A stretch of DNA of 64,000 bases from Adiantum capillus-veneris (Eukaryota; Streptophyta; Polypodiopsida; Polypodiales; Pteridaceae). The stretch covers positions 143,477,640 through 143,541,639 of the forward strand of contig CM043955.1 in NCBI GenBank assembly GCA_014529385.2. The letters are read 5' to 3'. The notes under the pieces are model-generated. The model worked only from the letters and a program-made list of their open reading frames with translations. It had not been told where the DNA came from and made no database searches. The position numbers and the translations under genes are program-made. How positions within the stretch are numbered: position 1 is the stretch's first letter; every line of letters begins with the position of its first letter. This document shows positions 29,167 through 41,224 of this stretch, piece after piece.

Positions 29167-31555
29167 TGATATCCGTTTTTTGGCTATCCAAACTACCATA
29201 GTGAGCTACCTCACCCTACCAAAATCACCCAAACACTGTGGCTATCCCTACCATTTCACTGTGCATAGGTGTGTGTGAGTTAGGAGACTTTCCCCATATC
29301 TTCTTTAAAAACCCTCAATTAGCTAATCATTGGGCTAGTTGAGCCAAAAAAATATTTAAAAAGAAAGTATATTATGGCCTCTTTGTGTCTAAATATTTCA
29401 TTGTATATAGGGTCTAAATATAAGAATTTTTCATAATTATTTTGGTATTTATTTAAATATTTCTACCTAGGTGTACGTTATTTATGCTATGTATATTGAC
29501 TCGCCACTACCATAATTTTTCTTACCATTTTTCATACTCTTTATTCCATATAGAAATAATTTCATGCAAGATTCTCTTATTTTTGGTGTAACTCCACCCC
29601 AAGAAAAATTCAAAAAAAAACTAGTTTTATTTATGTATATATGTTTTTCACTATTGTGATATTTTTCTTTCCTACATCTATTCTCTTTTATTCTCATAAA
29701 TTAGAACATAAAAAATATTCATCTTTTTATGGTAGCCTCATAATGAGAGAGATTTACTTTTAAAGTTGACCCCTTTATATTTTTCCTCCTATATTATTTA
29801 TATTTTGACATGTACATATTTTCAAGACTCCTCAATATTTGATTTCCTTAGTTGTACTATTCACCTATATCATAATCTCAACAATATCTTCAATTATAGA
29901 CTTACAAAATAAGTCCAAGGATATGTGGCATGCATACATGCATTATGGAGGGCTCACTCTTGGAGGCATTCAAAAGAATCATCCAAAAAAGGACCCCACA
30001 AGGACTTTGTGCAGTGGAAAAAAAAATTGGTTTTGCTGAATTTTTAAAGATCACTTGCTCTCCAAATTTCAAAAGGTGATCAAGATTAGAATTGTAGCTC
30101 ATGAGCTGAAATTTTACTGCAAATTTTTTCATATTTTTTTGAGCTACGAGCTGTGAGCTATGATTTTATTGGTGGACCCCAGTTTGCCCATGCTATACAG
30201 CCACACTCCCTCTTCCACTTTATCATTTTCCTCTTTCACATACACTTCTCCACTCATCATCCCCGCCTCTCTCACCGCTCCTCTCTGCACCCTACTCACC
30301 TTCTCCTCAACCTTGAAGAATAAGAGAAACCATGGTGAACTCATACCTCCTACATACACTACCATCCCAAAATTGACCACCTAGTCTCATTTTTCCTCCT
30401 CCAAATTGTCCATATCTATCAAAAAAACCACAAATTCAGCCTCTTCTCTTGAAAGACAGCATCATGGTGATTGATTACTCATCTTCAATTACCTTGGCTC
30501 CCAAGGAAGGTCAAGATGGAGAAAAAACGTATTGTCAAAGCTAGTAGACTGTCAACAAGTGTCAAAATTGGCCCTACTCAAGACACTTGGAGCATCAACA
30601 TTGTAAGAAATCCATCTTTTCTTACCTCTTAAGATTTGTTATTCCTTATTTGCATCCTACATGGATACTCCTATTGTAAATATCCAATTCCATTGTAAAT
30701 TAGTAAAAAACCTAACTCTACTAATTTACTAACACGAACCTACTATGAAAAGTCCTATCACCTCCATTTCTCTCCTCTCTCTTTTCTTCATCTATCCCCA
30801 CCAACTTCTTGATAATTCCAAGCAAAAGAAATTAGATAAAGCGCTAAAAATCTAACCCAACCATGGTTAGAGGAGTAACCCTAGCCCTCAAAATTGCTAT
30901 AAAATGAGGGTGTAGCTAGCACAAAAGAGAGAATCCATAAGTAAGAGCACTATGCTATAGCTTGAGAATCCAAGCTCAACCTCTTAGAGAAGGAGCTCTT
31001 GAGTGGATTCTCATTGGCTTATGCATATGTATGTGTTGTATTAGGGGTGATTAGTAAGGGATATCTATGCCATTGTAAGAGAGAGTGACCATTTAATTGG
31101 GGGTAGGAAGCCTATCATTTCTCCTACTGATGTAAGCCCAACATTTGCTGAAACAAGGAGGGTGTATTTGGACTAAGCTTGGATACTTTGTCTCTCTTTC
31201 AACGTGAAGTCATGGACAACAATGATGTGTAAGTGTCTTAGTGCTTTATTTGAGTTCTTAATAGCTTATCTCCGGGTGTTGTTATCAATTTATCCATAAA
31301 ACCCACATATTGTAAGAGGGTGACAGGGTGGAGAGGACTCCCTGGCCTTAAGCCATTGATTGGGGTGGATTTTCTTGTGATGTGTTGCGGTGTAATTTAC
31401 TTTAAACAAATACTAATCTCACCTTGATTGATCATGAAATATTTGTAAGAAGGTATTAGTGCAACAAGCACCCCCTTCCCCCCTTCTCTCTCTTTTTTAT
31501 GGATATATTCACATTTGCTTGATCACTGTCGATACATTTCAAAGTAGCCCAAGAA

Positions 31556-31635
<80 letters not shown>

Positions 31636-31660
31636 ACATCCTAGTTCGCATACAAATCCA
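29167..31660 (+). repeat. Diverged LTR relic of the element C family
   Basis: It starts TGATATCCGTTTTTTGGCTA, like the C LTR start, and follows the C LTR in order: the CACCCTACC block, the ATTGGGCTAGTTGAGCC block, the TATTATGGCCTCTTTGTGT block, the GGACCCCAGT..GCCCA block near 30174-30190 and CCTAGTTCGCATAC near 31641. Many substitutions and indels make it much older than C. It contains a (CT)n tract at about 31557-31633. It could be the 5' LTR of element E, but I see no clear primer site at its end. Confidence 0.65.
31557..31633. repeat. (CT)n microsatellite
   Basis: About 38 uninterrupted CT units lie at the position where the C LTRs also carry a CT run. Frames of Arg-Glu or Leu-Ser across it are artefacts. 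Confidence 0.95.
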
Positions 31661-31820
31661 GCCAAATTTACTCAACAACTTCGTGCTCATGGGATTTTCC
31701 TTCCTCTCCAAGAGGAGAGATAGCTTAGGAGGCCTCTTGATGTGAACCCCAAAAGAAGACTCTCTCCCATATGAGAGGAGGAATGCAAAGAACGAGAAAG
31801 TAATGAATCCCTAAGTTCGT

Positions 31821-33813
31821 ATGAAGATGTGGCTCCATGAAGACAACGGTCTAGACGATCGCCAACTCCTCCCAAGAGGAAATGGTCAAACCCGCAGTCC
31901 TTCTCCTCGTCATTTCAAAAGGGAAGAGAGGAAACAAAGGAAGAAAAGGGCAAGAAAGAGGTCACCCTCTTCTCCTTTTTCTTCACCTTGCTCCTCTTTC
32001 AACAAATTCTATGGCTATTCTCCAAGAGAATACAAGAGAAGAGGACATTGCAAATCTTACCCTGCATGGCGAAGGTCCCAAAAGCTCAAGAAGTTCAAAG
32101 AGAGAAGAAAGAGTATCTCTTTTCTCACCTATGATGGCATCTTTGGTGCTACCGAGAAAGTATTGTCCTTCATCCAGCAATTTGATACGGCCTTTGGAGA
32201 TGAGGGCTTCATAGAGTCCTCCAAGCTACGCCATGTAGCTATGCACTTCCAAAAATCTGATCGTCAATGGTGGGCTAGGCTTCGTGGCAACGGTGAAGCT
32301 TCAAAGACATAGAAAACTCTACAAGTTTCCATCATGAAGTAATTCCTTGCAAGCGACGCAAAGGACAAAGTTCTTACCAAATGGCGGAGTTTGAAGCTTC
32401 TCTCCCATGAGTCTATCCATAAATATGTGGAAAAGTTTTGGGATTTACATCTCAAAGCTACTGTCTTTAAAAAGATCGATTTTGTCAAGAAAAAGAAACA
32501 ATTCTGTGTGGGATTACCTAAAGAGATGGCCGAGTACGTCAACTCCAAACGGTGTGGTTCTATCACCAAAGTAATCCACCACAATATGGTTGCTTCGCGT
32601 ATTGATTTCCAACAAGGGGCTAGAAGGAATGTCAAGCCCATGCAAAGCAAAGACAAAAGTGATGCAAAGGGAAAAACCGATGCCCAAAATTCTTCCCAAG
32701 GCAATTCCAACAAAAACAACAACAATAATCGGTCCAAGGAGAAGGGAGTTTACAAAGGTAAAAATAAAATCTCTCTTGAAGAGCTTGAGGATTTTTGCAA
32801 GGACCACAAATGTTTTAAGTGTGGGGAGGACATGGATATCGTTCTTGCCCCGAAGAGAAATACCCGCAATGAGACTCTTAGAGATTTCACTACCAAAGCT
32901 CTAAAAGAGGATGCTCATTGCAAAGGATCACCTCTCTCCTATGCTTGGGGAAAGGTAAGGGAACATGATGCCTTCATCTTGTTTGACCCTAGCTCTACTC
33001 ACAACTTCATATCAATAGATTTGGCCACCAATCTAGGCATTCAAGCTTTCAAGATGGAAGATACTATAACTGCTGATATCGCTTTCAAGGAAAATCAAGC
33101 CTACATTACTCCCTTGATCGGGAAGTTGAGGCTTCATGTCCAAGGCTATGTCGACAAAGAAGACTTTTTCATCTCTCCTCTCCAACATGAGGATGCTATC
33201 CTAGGGTCACCATGGTTCAATTGCATGGCTACCAACATGAAGGTCCCTGAAAGGAGAATCTACTTTACCTATAGGGAGAATAGCATGTATATAGATTCTA
33301 GTGAGTCTGGTCATACTATACCACTTGTAAATCCTCCTGTTTTTTATGAATCAATGAAGAGATCAGTTTTTGTGTACACGATTTTTGTCAAAGAGTCCAT
33401 AAAAGATCCTAATGCTTCAAATGTAAATTGTAGGAATCAAGAAGAGTTAAACTTGTCTAATTTTCTAAAAGGGTTCCAAGATGTGTTCATCAATGATATC
33501 CCTACAAACTTATTTCCAAAACGTGGGGATGATGACCATCAAATTGAGCTCCTACCACGAAGCTCACCACCTAACATTGAGTTCATGAGACAAGTACAAG
33601 AATTGATGAACAAAGGAATGGTGAGGCTTAGCTCTTCTCCCTTTTGTTCTCTAGTCCTTTTAGTGCAAAAGAAAGATGGTACATACCGCATGTGAGTGGA
33701 CTATCGAGCACTAAACCATATCACTATCAATTTTTTTTCTCGTACTACGAGTAGAAGATCTATTTGATAAGCTACAAAGTTTTACGTACTTCAATAGGAT
33801 TGACCTCAAAAGT
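31821..33813 (+). pseudogene. gag-pol: Element E: truncated gypsy Gag-protease-RT
   Basis: One frame runs from the ATG at 31821 through stops at 32310 (TAG), about 32340 (TAA) and 33693 (TGA, where RT normally has Cys before VDYR). Gag has FLTYDGIFGATEKVLSFIQQF and an RQWWARLRG motif. The knuckle is only half present (CFKCGE). The protease has FDPSSTHNFI where chromovirus-like elements have Asp-Ser-Gly-Ala-Thr-His-Asn-Phe, so the active site is altered. RT begins (SLVLLVQKKDGTYRM, VDYRAL) and breaks off at FNRIDLKS near 33810, followed by unrelated DNA. The style is chromovirus-like. No LTR pair is identified. Confidence 0.75.
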
Positions 33814-33966
33814 TGTCAGGACAATGGTAAGGCCGGACTAGACAAGGGAAAGGCCGGGCTAGGCAGTGTGGAAAGGGAGTCCAACTAGGGAAAAGGGCTA
33901 GGGGCCATGCTATATAGTGGGTGGTTGGGAGGTGGAATCCGAGGTTCTAGTTCCCCTTGTCTAACA
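33814..33966 (+). repeat. Possible short LTR with iMet-like primer site
   Basis: TGTCAGGACA...CTAACA spans 153 bp with a TATATAG box at 33911 and is followed at 33968 by TGGTATAAAGAGC, close to the initiator-Met primer site TGGTATCAGAGC. A second copy is not seen in the window, so this could be a stranded LTR of a small element or a chance match. Confidence 0.35.
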
Positions 33967-33980
33967 TTGGTATAAAGAGC

Positions 33981-34804
33981 AATGTTCCTTTTTGGGAAGT
34001 CACAGCCGTGGAGGAGGGAAGCCACACAATTCTTGCATGTTTTTTTGCATGTCCGGGTCAAGGAGGCGTGGAGCTCACCCCCTGTGAGGAGGAAGACAAG
34101 ACCGAAGGCATGAGCAACATCTCTTGCAAGGGGAAACCGCCAACAGGCGACCTGCACAAAATTGCACCCTTGCGGGCTCTACGGCATCGTGTCGGTGGGA
34201 GGAGCACTTACCGTGCTTGGAGCAGGAGGCCTCGACCATCCTACAAGGTGGGATGAGCAAAGCTCCCTCCCTCGCACTGTCTGTGGGCTGCCATAGCCGA
34301 TAAGCAAGTTAATTTTCACACCCGACGGGCGTTAGTCGCCACAAAGTTTTTACACAAGCTAAGGGACGGTACCCATAGTGGGGTACCCCCCCCCCCCCCC
34401 CTCCCTCTTGTGAAGCTTCGACGAAGCTAGGCATCCCGACAAGGCTAGCAAGTACATACACCACATAAATTCTCTACGTATGATCTATAGAAAATAAGAG
34501 ATTTAGTAAATCATCTCAAGGGGAGTTCAAAGTGACGTTATTTCTCAAAATCGATGACGGTCAGAAGCAATTCTACCCATGCTCAATTCGGCTACAACGG
34601 GATTAAAGATTTCCCTACATGGCTGACATTTCGGATTGATTTTGACTTGGATAATATCGACTTCAACGAGATTAGCAAGGCTAATTAAACTTTGCAGTGC
34701 TCTCAATGTCAGATATTTTTTTACTATTCCTTTCACTGCACTGTGTCACCATGGATTCAGATATCAATATGACTTTTAATTTGAGCATACACATGATCCT
34801 ACCC
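33981..34804. other. Unassigned spacer before element F
   Basis: It includes a run of 17 C at about 34387-34403. No conserved coding domain is visible. It may hold the unrecognised 5' end of element F. Confidence 0.35.
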
Positions 34805-36302
34805 ATGATGGCTCGTGGCCGGATGCTCTAGGAGAGTGCCCACGAAGCTACGGCAGGTGACGACGCTTATGAATTTCTCGACATTCAAGAATTTCGTGCA
34901 CTTCAGACACACATATTAGTTGTGGAAGGAAATTTTAAATCTTTAAATGAAAACGTCACTAAATTATCCGCATTAGTGACCCAATTAATGCAACAGGAAT
35001 CCAAGGGTCTTGCTGACATGCACATGCATGAGCACATTGCTACACAGGGGCAAGGCCCTTCTAATCAAGGACAAGGTCCAACTGCTAATAATTTGCACAC
35101 TCTCACTGCAAAAGAGGTGGATGAGTTGTTGAAAAACACCAAACCACCGACTTTTAAGGGAGAAGACCGAGACCACAATAAGGATGCAGTGAATATCTTT
35201 CTCAATAAGTGGGATGGAATTCACGCCTTACGGCGTACTCCGGACGCAGTCGGAGCACTACAATTGAGCCTAACTCTAGAAGGCAAGGCCTACAAATGGT
35301 GGATGTCTCTCAAGGAGAAGAATATCATACCACAAAGTTGGGCATCTTTTGAAGCTATGTTTTGCAAAGAATGTTTGCCTACAAATGAGGTAGATTGGAA
35401 TTGGACGGCTTGGGACACGTGTTCCATGCGCCAATACCCATCATTACTTGAATATATATCTCACTATCAGGATGTTATCCTCAAGTTGGAAGGCTTAGAT
35501 AACTTTCAGCAAGTACGGGGATTTATATGAGGTCTGACACTAGAGCTTAAGAAGCACGTCAAGACCCAAGACCCTAAAACACTTGAGGAAGCCATAGTGA
35601 AAGCACATATTCACGATGATCCAAATGAAAAGAAAGCACATAATACTCACGTGTCTGCTAATACACATGGTAATACCGCACACAATATGGGCACAATACA
35701 AGGAAATTTATAGTAGCCAATTAAGAAGCATCTAAAAAACCCAAGGGGTCTAGAGGTCATCTCTCTCCTAAGGACGTTGATAAAGCTAAGAAAGAGAAAT
35801 TATGTTTTCAATGTTTAGGAAGCGGTCATGGCAAAAAGGATTGTCCCAAGGGGAAATCTGCTGCTCATGGCAAGGAGAAAGCAGTGCACATGCTGCAACT
35901 GCTGCCTCTTGAGTCTCCCTCACAATTCTCTACAGTGGAAGTAACACACACCAAGGTGGTGCATGAATGCTGTCTCACGGCTTCCATGTGGCAATAGACT
36001 TTTGGACCACATGAGTTAATATGTATGCACAGATCTCTGCAAGGGCACAAGGTGTGCATCTTGGTAGATGACGGTGCTACTCACAATTTCATCAATTACG
36101 AATTGGTGAAAAAACTCAAATTGCCTCAAACTCCAAGTACCCACCGCTACAAGGTAGCAATGATGAATGGACATGATACCAAACTCTAGGATACTCAAGT
36201 CCGAGTTGTTCTGTTGGAAATACAAGGTTACTCCACATCCTTGGATTTTCAGGTTATGAACATGGAGAGGGAAAACATGGTCCTTGTTGCATAGCCTAGG
36301 AT
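34805..36302 (+). pseudogene. gag: Element F, left part: Gag and protease
   Basis: The frame starts ATGATGGCTCGTGGC, with a TAG at 34829. It encodes a chromovirus-type Gag: coiled N-terminus, PPTFKGEDRDHNKDAVNIFL, then GKAYKWWMSL. TGA at 35528 is followed by more gag sequence, a knuckle CFQCLGSGHGKKDC near 35815 and a protease, ILVDDGATHNFI near 36060, with Asp-Asp-Gly in place of Asp-Ser-Gly. Element D is inserted in the protease at 36303. The last five bases, AGGAT (36298-36302), are repeated at 58751-58755, where F resumes. Several stops make it dead. Confidence 0.82.
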
Positions 36303-36766
36303 TGGAATTGGAGATGATCTCTTGAGACAACTAATTCCAGTGTTGAAGGATTTCAGCTACTAGTGTGGGAAGATTTCTGACAGTAGACTAAACAGAAATC
36401 AGAGACTAGACTGAAATGTGGATACTGAAATAAGAATCAAACTTATAGACTGGACTAAGGTTCAGATTCAGATTCAGAAGACTGGACAAGAAGTAAGTAT
36501 CACTGAAATATATGCCATGATTGAGATTACAACGAATATGATTATAGAGGGAAAGTACAACCGACAATACTGCCACTGATGCTCAATTACAATTATAGCC
36601 CAAAGCGATAATACAAATGATAACAATTGCCAACCCGATAATAATGTAATGGGCCCTATTTATACACTTTGGGTTTATTGTAGTAATTACTCTAGTAATT
36701 ACTAAGTAATTCGCTGCCCATCTTCTAAGAACACGTTCCCACATGGTGATTATCCAATCGTCTACA
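36303..36766 (-). repeat. Element D 3' LTR
   Basis: On the minus strand the LTR runs TGTAGACGATTGG...CTCCAATTCCA. It contains a TATAAATAG box near 36657-36665 (minus strand). It matches the right LTR at 58278-58750. Confidence 0.92.
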
Positions 36767-36783
36767 TCCTTCCCTTCTTTCTT
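36767..36783 (-). other. Polypurine tract of D
   Basis: The minus strand reads AAGAAAGAAGGGAAGGA directly before the TGTAGACG LTR start. Confidence 0.8.
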
Positions 36784-36899
36784 GAATTTTGGCAAGATTC
36801 CAAAATTTCTAAAAAATTCCCCTGTCTGATTCTGATGTGAGACTAAAAAATCCATCATCTGGTTCTGATGTTGGGATGCTAGCTTGACCACATAGAGAA

Positions 36900-39800
36900 T
36901 GGCCATTCAAAGATTACGAGTAGGAGTTCAAGAAGGACCAAGGATTGCGGAAGGTAGCGGAAAAGGCCAAGGTGGAGCTGTCATCAGGCCAAGGTAGAGC
37001 TGTCATCTCTCCCTCCCTGGCTGAGAAGAAAATTCACCACTGAATTCTGAGATGGAACTACCCAGTATCCTTCCATTGGACCGTCTTCCTTTTGCCTTTG
37101 CTCTTTGACCGGGATGGTTTCTGAGAAGTCCCAGCACCAACATTCTCCTTCTGAATCAGTCGGTAAATGGCCTCCTGCTCAAGCTGATCCCGCCGGTCTG
37201 TGGTCATCTCTACCTCATAAGGCGTGAGAGAATGATAGGTTTTGGTGTCAGGATCATAGAGTGTACGCCTGCCCTTTCTCAGTCTGGTTCTGTCCAGCTT
37301 ATGACAATGCGAAGCAGTATGGATCCATCCTTCTGGAAGAGGATGATTTGTTTTGACGCGAGCTCAACCATCTCCCTATACTATGGTGCCAGACCTGGCT
37401 TTGCTGCAATGTCTTTTTCAGGAAATTTGGAAGATTTGACCGTGAGTTGTAGAAACTGATTAGTAATCCTGGTCAATCCTGCCTGAATGTCATTGATTTG
37501 GAGAGAATCATTGAGCAATGTCTACCAAGTCTTCCATTCCACAGTTGATCGCTCATACCAATCCTGAAGCTAATCAGTTATTTTGAAATATGTGAGTTGA
37601 TCAACTGGTTCTTGATGTTGAGGATACAGCGCTGGAAAGAATCTTGGCAGCTCAGTTTCTCTTGCTGGAATAGCATACAAGAGAACTGGAGAATCAGGCA
37701 CAAATTCCAGGAAATTGAGAACAGCCTGGTTCTCCTGCTGCATCATCTTTCTGGTGATTCTCACTAGCTGGAACAGGGTTCGGAGAGCAGTTTCCTGTGC
37801 TCCTACTGACATTCGCGTTTGAGGTCCTCTGCTACTGGTCTTCTGGTCCTCAAGAATGGCTTTGACTCTCTGATCCAAAACACCTCTGACAGCTTGCATT
37901 TGTACCAGAACTTCCTTGAGTTGTACCCTAACATCCTTCATGCAGCAGTAAGTTGGTTTGTTACCCAGCAGAAGTTCCAGTTCTAGAGCTAAGGACCGAC
38001 AATCTGCAGTAGACTGCCTTTGCTAGTGCCGGTTTGTCACTTTCTCATCAGCATTGAGTATCCATTCCGAAACTCGTTCCAACAGCAAGACTGTACTGGG
38101 ATGCGCAGGTAGTATACAAGCTTCTTTATCATGGAAAGCAGCTAATTTCCAATGTTCTACCATTTCCCTGGCTCCCACATATAGTCTTTGAAATCTTTCC
38201 AAGTCAGTCCAGAGAGCATCATCCTCCAGATACTGTCTTGTGATGGAGGCCTATTGATGTCTTAGTTGCTTATTCAAACTAATAAGCTGTAGTGAATGCT
38301 GATGATCAGCCCACTGGTCCCTCATCCTGAAATTTCATTTTCCCTTTAGCCTCTCTGCTGTGATGGGACTGATTAGTTGGTTGATTCCCAGTGTTATTGG
38401 GCTGCTGCTCTTCAGTTTGCTGATTACCCAACTAGTGCTCTTTATCCTGTCCTTCCTGCTGACCCTCATTCTAGTCTGGTTGGTCTGACTCTGACTGGCC
38501 TCCTTCATCCGGCCCTGTCCCACCAGAACCAGGTCCTGGAGGTGGAGATGGTTGTGGGGCATCATCATCGTCCTTTGTATGCCCAGCTTCTTGATGATCC
38601 TCCTCCTGATCAGCTTCATCTTCTCCATCCTCATCCGAGGAAGTCTGTTGCTCAATATAGCTTGGTTCATCAGAGCATTATTGAACTCACCCACCTTGTC
38701 CTGCAAATTGCTCTGCATACTTTCCATCAAAGACTTTAAATTTTCTAAGTCGAAAACAGCATTGCTTGAAGGGTTTAAAATTTCAGACAAGGTATTGTAG
38801 ATGTATCTGTCAGTCAGCAAACGCTTCAGAGCTGTATGGTGTAATAGCATCTTTCTGAATTCCGCCCGCTTCATCTTGAGCATCATTTCAGCTCGCCCAG
38901 CAGCTCTCAGTTCTTCATTCCTTTGACTTTTGATGATCATAATTTCAACAAAACCTGAGTCCTTTCTGATTGAGCTTCCAGTACCCTGTGTTGTATGTTC
39001 TGCACTTCCTGGGCTTTCTGGTGTGTTTCAATCTGATGTTGTGCTTCTGCCAAGTCAGCTTTAAGCTTTTTGACTTCGTCTTCTAATCCAGCAGCCTCCA
39101 CCAATTGTCCCATACAACTGACAATGGTATTCCAAGAAGACTGTATCAGTACTATACATCTGTCGTGGTTGGATCAGAATCAACAGGTTCATATATTGCC
39201 ACTGGAGCCACGTAGGGTAAAGTTGCATAATCAGCTTTGCTGAGCAAAAGATGCCCTCTTAATTTCTGAGTTTGCATTTGCTGCAACTTATCCTATTTTA
39301 CCAGTTGTTTGCAGAGGATTTCCAGTAATTGCAGGAACTCCACCAGACAAAGTTGAGAACGCTGGACCTTTCCCTTTGTCCAGTTGACTCTTGCCTTTGT
39401 CCCCTGACTGGTCTGGTATCTTCTCAACAACAGTTTGACTGGCTTGACATGATCTTTCCCAGATCCAGTAGCAACTGTATTTTTGACAACTGGCTGATCA
39501 GGCACAGGCTTTTGAGCAGATTGCTGCTCATTTTTACTCATCTCAGCTTTCTCAGTGCTTACTGCCTTAACCTGGCTTTCTATTTGCTTCAAGAACTCAC
39601 TGCTTTTTGTCAGTGTAATTCTTGGCTTCTTTGAACTGCCAGATTCTTCTGCAGTGGCTTTCCTTTTCAGGTCAATGGAAATCATTTACTGTCTGTTTCC
39701 TCATCGTCTGAGGACAGTTCAATTTTCTTTGGTTCAGAAATGGGCTGCTCACTCAAGCTTGCTTTACCTGCTCATTAACATCTGCAGCAGTAGCCCAATA

Positions 39801-40964
39801 CAGGAATTGCCAGACATACCATGCCTTGAAAACAGTTTGAGATTTCATCTTGGCAGTCTATTGGAGTACATTATGTGAGAGTATTTGAAAAAGGTTGATA
39901 TGGACTTGTGGATCCAGTATCTTGACCAAAAGCATAGCAAAAAAAAATTCTGACACATACGTTGGGTTGTTCTTAAGGCTGACTGCTTCAGCTACAAACC
40001 TATAAGCAGTGAAGGCTTCCAGTCCTGCTACTACTGGAACTCCTTGAGCACTTGCCTTGCGCTTCTTTCTAGCCGTTTCATCCTCCTACAGAGCGATACT
40101 TATTTTCTGCGCAGTTTCCACAGACGGTTTGGGCTCATTAGGCATCCGAAATGCAAATGCAATGGCTTCTGGTGTCACTGACACCTTCCTACTATTTACC
40201 ATAGCAGTGCTAGTTTCAGCATCAAAGGAATCAAGAACTTGCTTGATGATATCTGCATCAAAAGCAATCCTTGTAGCTTGCAACACAACTCGCAGATCCC
40301 AAAGTTGTAGCAGAGTCATTGCGTGATCAGTAAATACATATCGTTGGATTTTACTGTATGGAAGAACGGGAAGGCTTGCCTTTGCCTCAGCAACTATAGC
40401 CTGGGTTTCCTCAAGAGTTTCCTGCATCTTCTCTGAGCGTTTCCTTCTACCCATACACTGTGAGGTCGATGACGATGAAACAGGTGAAGGATAAGATGAC
40501 TTACTTGTGTCGAAGCCGTTTCCTGGTGTCGCTGGTAAGACTGTCTGACAGTCAGCTGTCTTGTCAGAGGTCAAAGTTTGCGGCTGTAGTGAAGAAACCT
40601 CGGAGCTCGGCGATGGCGAATGGTTGACAGGAGGAAAGCGTCGCGCAAGAGATTTATGGGGAAAAATGGTAACTCTCTTGACTGTTATACATGTTCACGC
40701 CATAGAAGCTCCACCACTCGCCGCTCCTAGACTTGTGTGCGTCGTTGCTATCGTGGCAGACATGCATTGGACAATACTGCGACCCATCCTTGTAATAATT
40801 ACCACTGGCGTGCCATTTGAGCGTTGGGCGCTTAAAATTTGGAAAGTGTGTCCATACAGGTACTGAACTGATTCCCAGTCTGGTACAACCATATTGCTAC
40901 TGATTCTAGGATCAGACTGATCTGGTCCTTCTAGTACTGGTGCTGAAACTGGAACTGGTTGCAC
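36900..40964 (-). pseudogene. Element D extra coding region downstream of integrase
   Basis: Between integrase and the 3' LTR the minus strand carries about 4 kb that reads as protein in successive frames, interrupted by stops and shifts. The open pieces are 40695-40964, 40086-40574, about 39690-40080, 39293-39685, 38335-38940 and 37570-37941. They include a region with VSVTPEAIAFAFRMPNEP that recalls a domain of plant transposon-associated proteins (Transposase_32-like; weak, from memory). Then come Lys/Glu-rich and coiled-coil-like segments and an MMQQENQAVLNFLEF piece. It is a same-sense accessory ORF, as some plant gypsy lineages carry after pol. Its role is unknown. I see no env-like transmembrane segment. 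Confidence 0.55.
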
Positions 40965-41224
40965 ATGAAAAAGTCCAAAAATATCTGATTCTGGTATCTC
41001 TGGATCAGCAACCTCTAGTTCCTTAGTTCCTTAGTTCCTTGTTCTAACCCAGTTTCTCTGGTCTCTGAATAATAAAGCTTGAACTTGGCTCCATTATACA
41101 CTCCCGGCAACATCAGTTGAGATAAATCTTTCAATCTGACTGTGCCATTGGAGAAGACCCAATCAACTTCAAAAGGCCCTACTCAGGCAATCTTCAAATT
41201 CTGCTTCTTTGGACCCAATCTAGA

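Noticed and set aside
31456-31711. Frames of Arg-Glu or Leu-Ser runs across the CT tract
   Set aside because: Pure microsatellite translation.
38377-38739. Plus-strand 120-codon frame in D
   Set aside because: Antisense to the accessory coding region of D, which is the sense strand.
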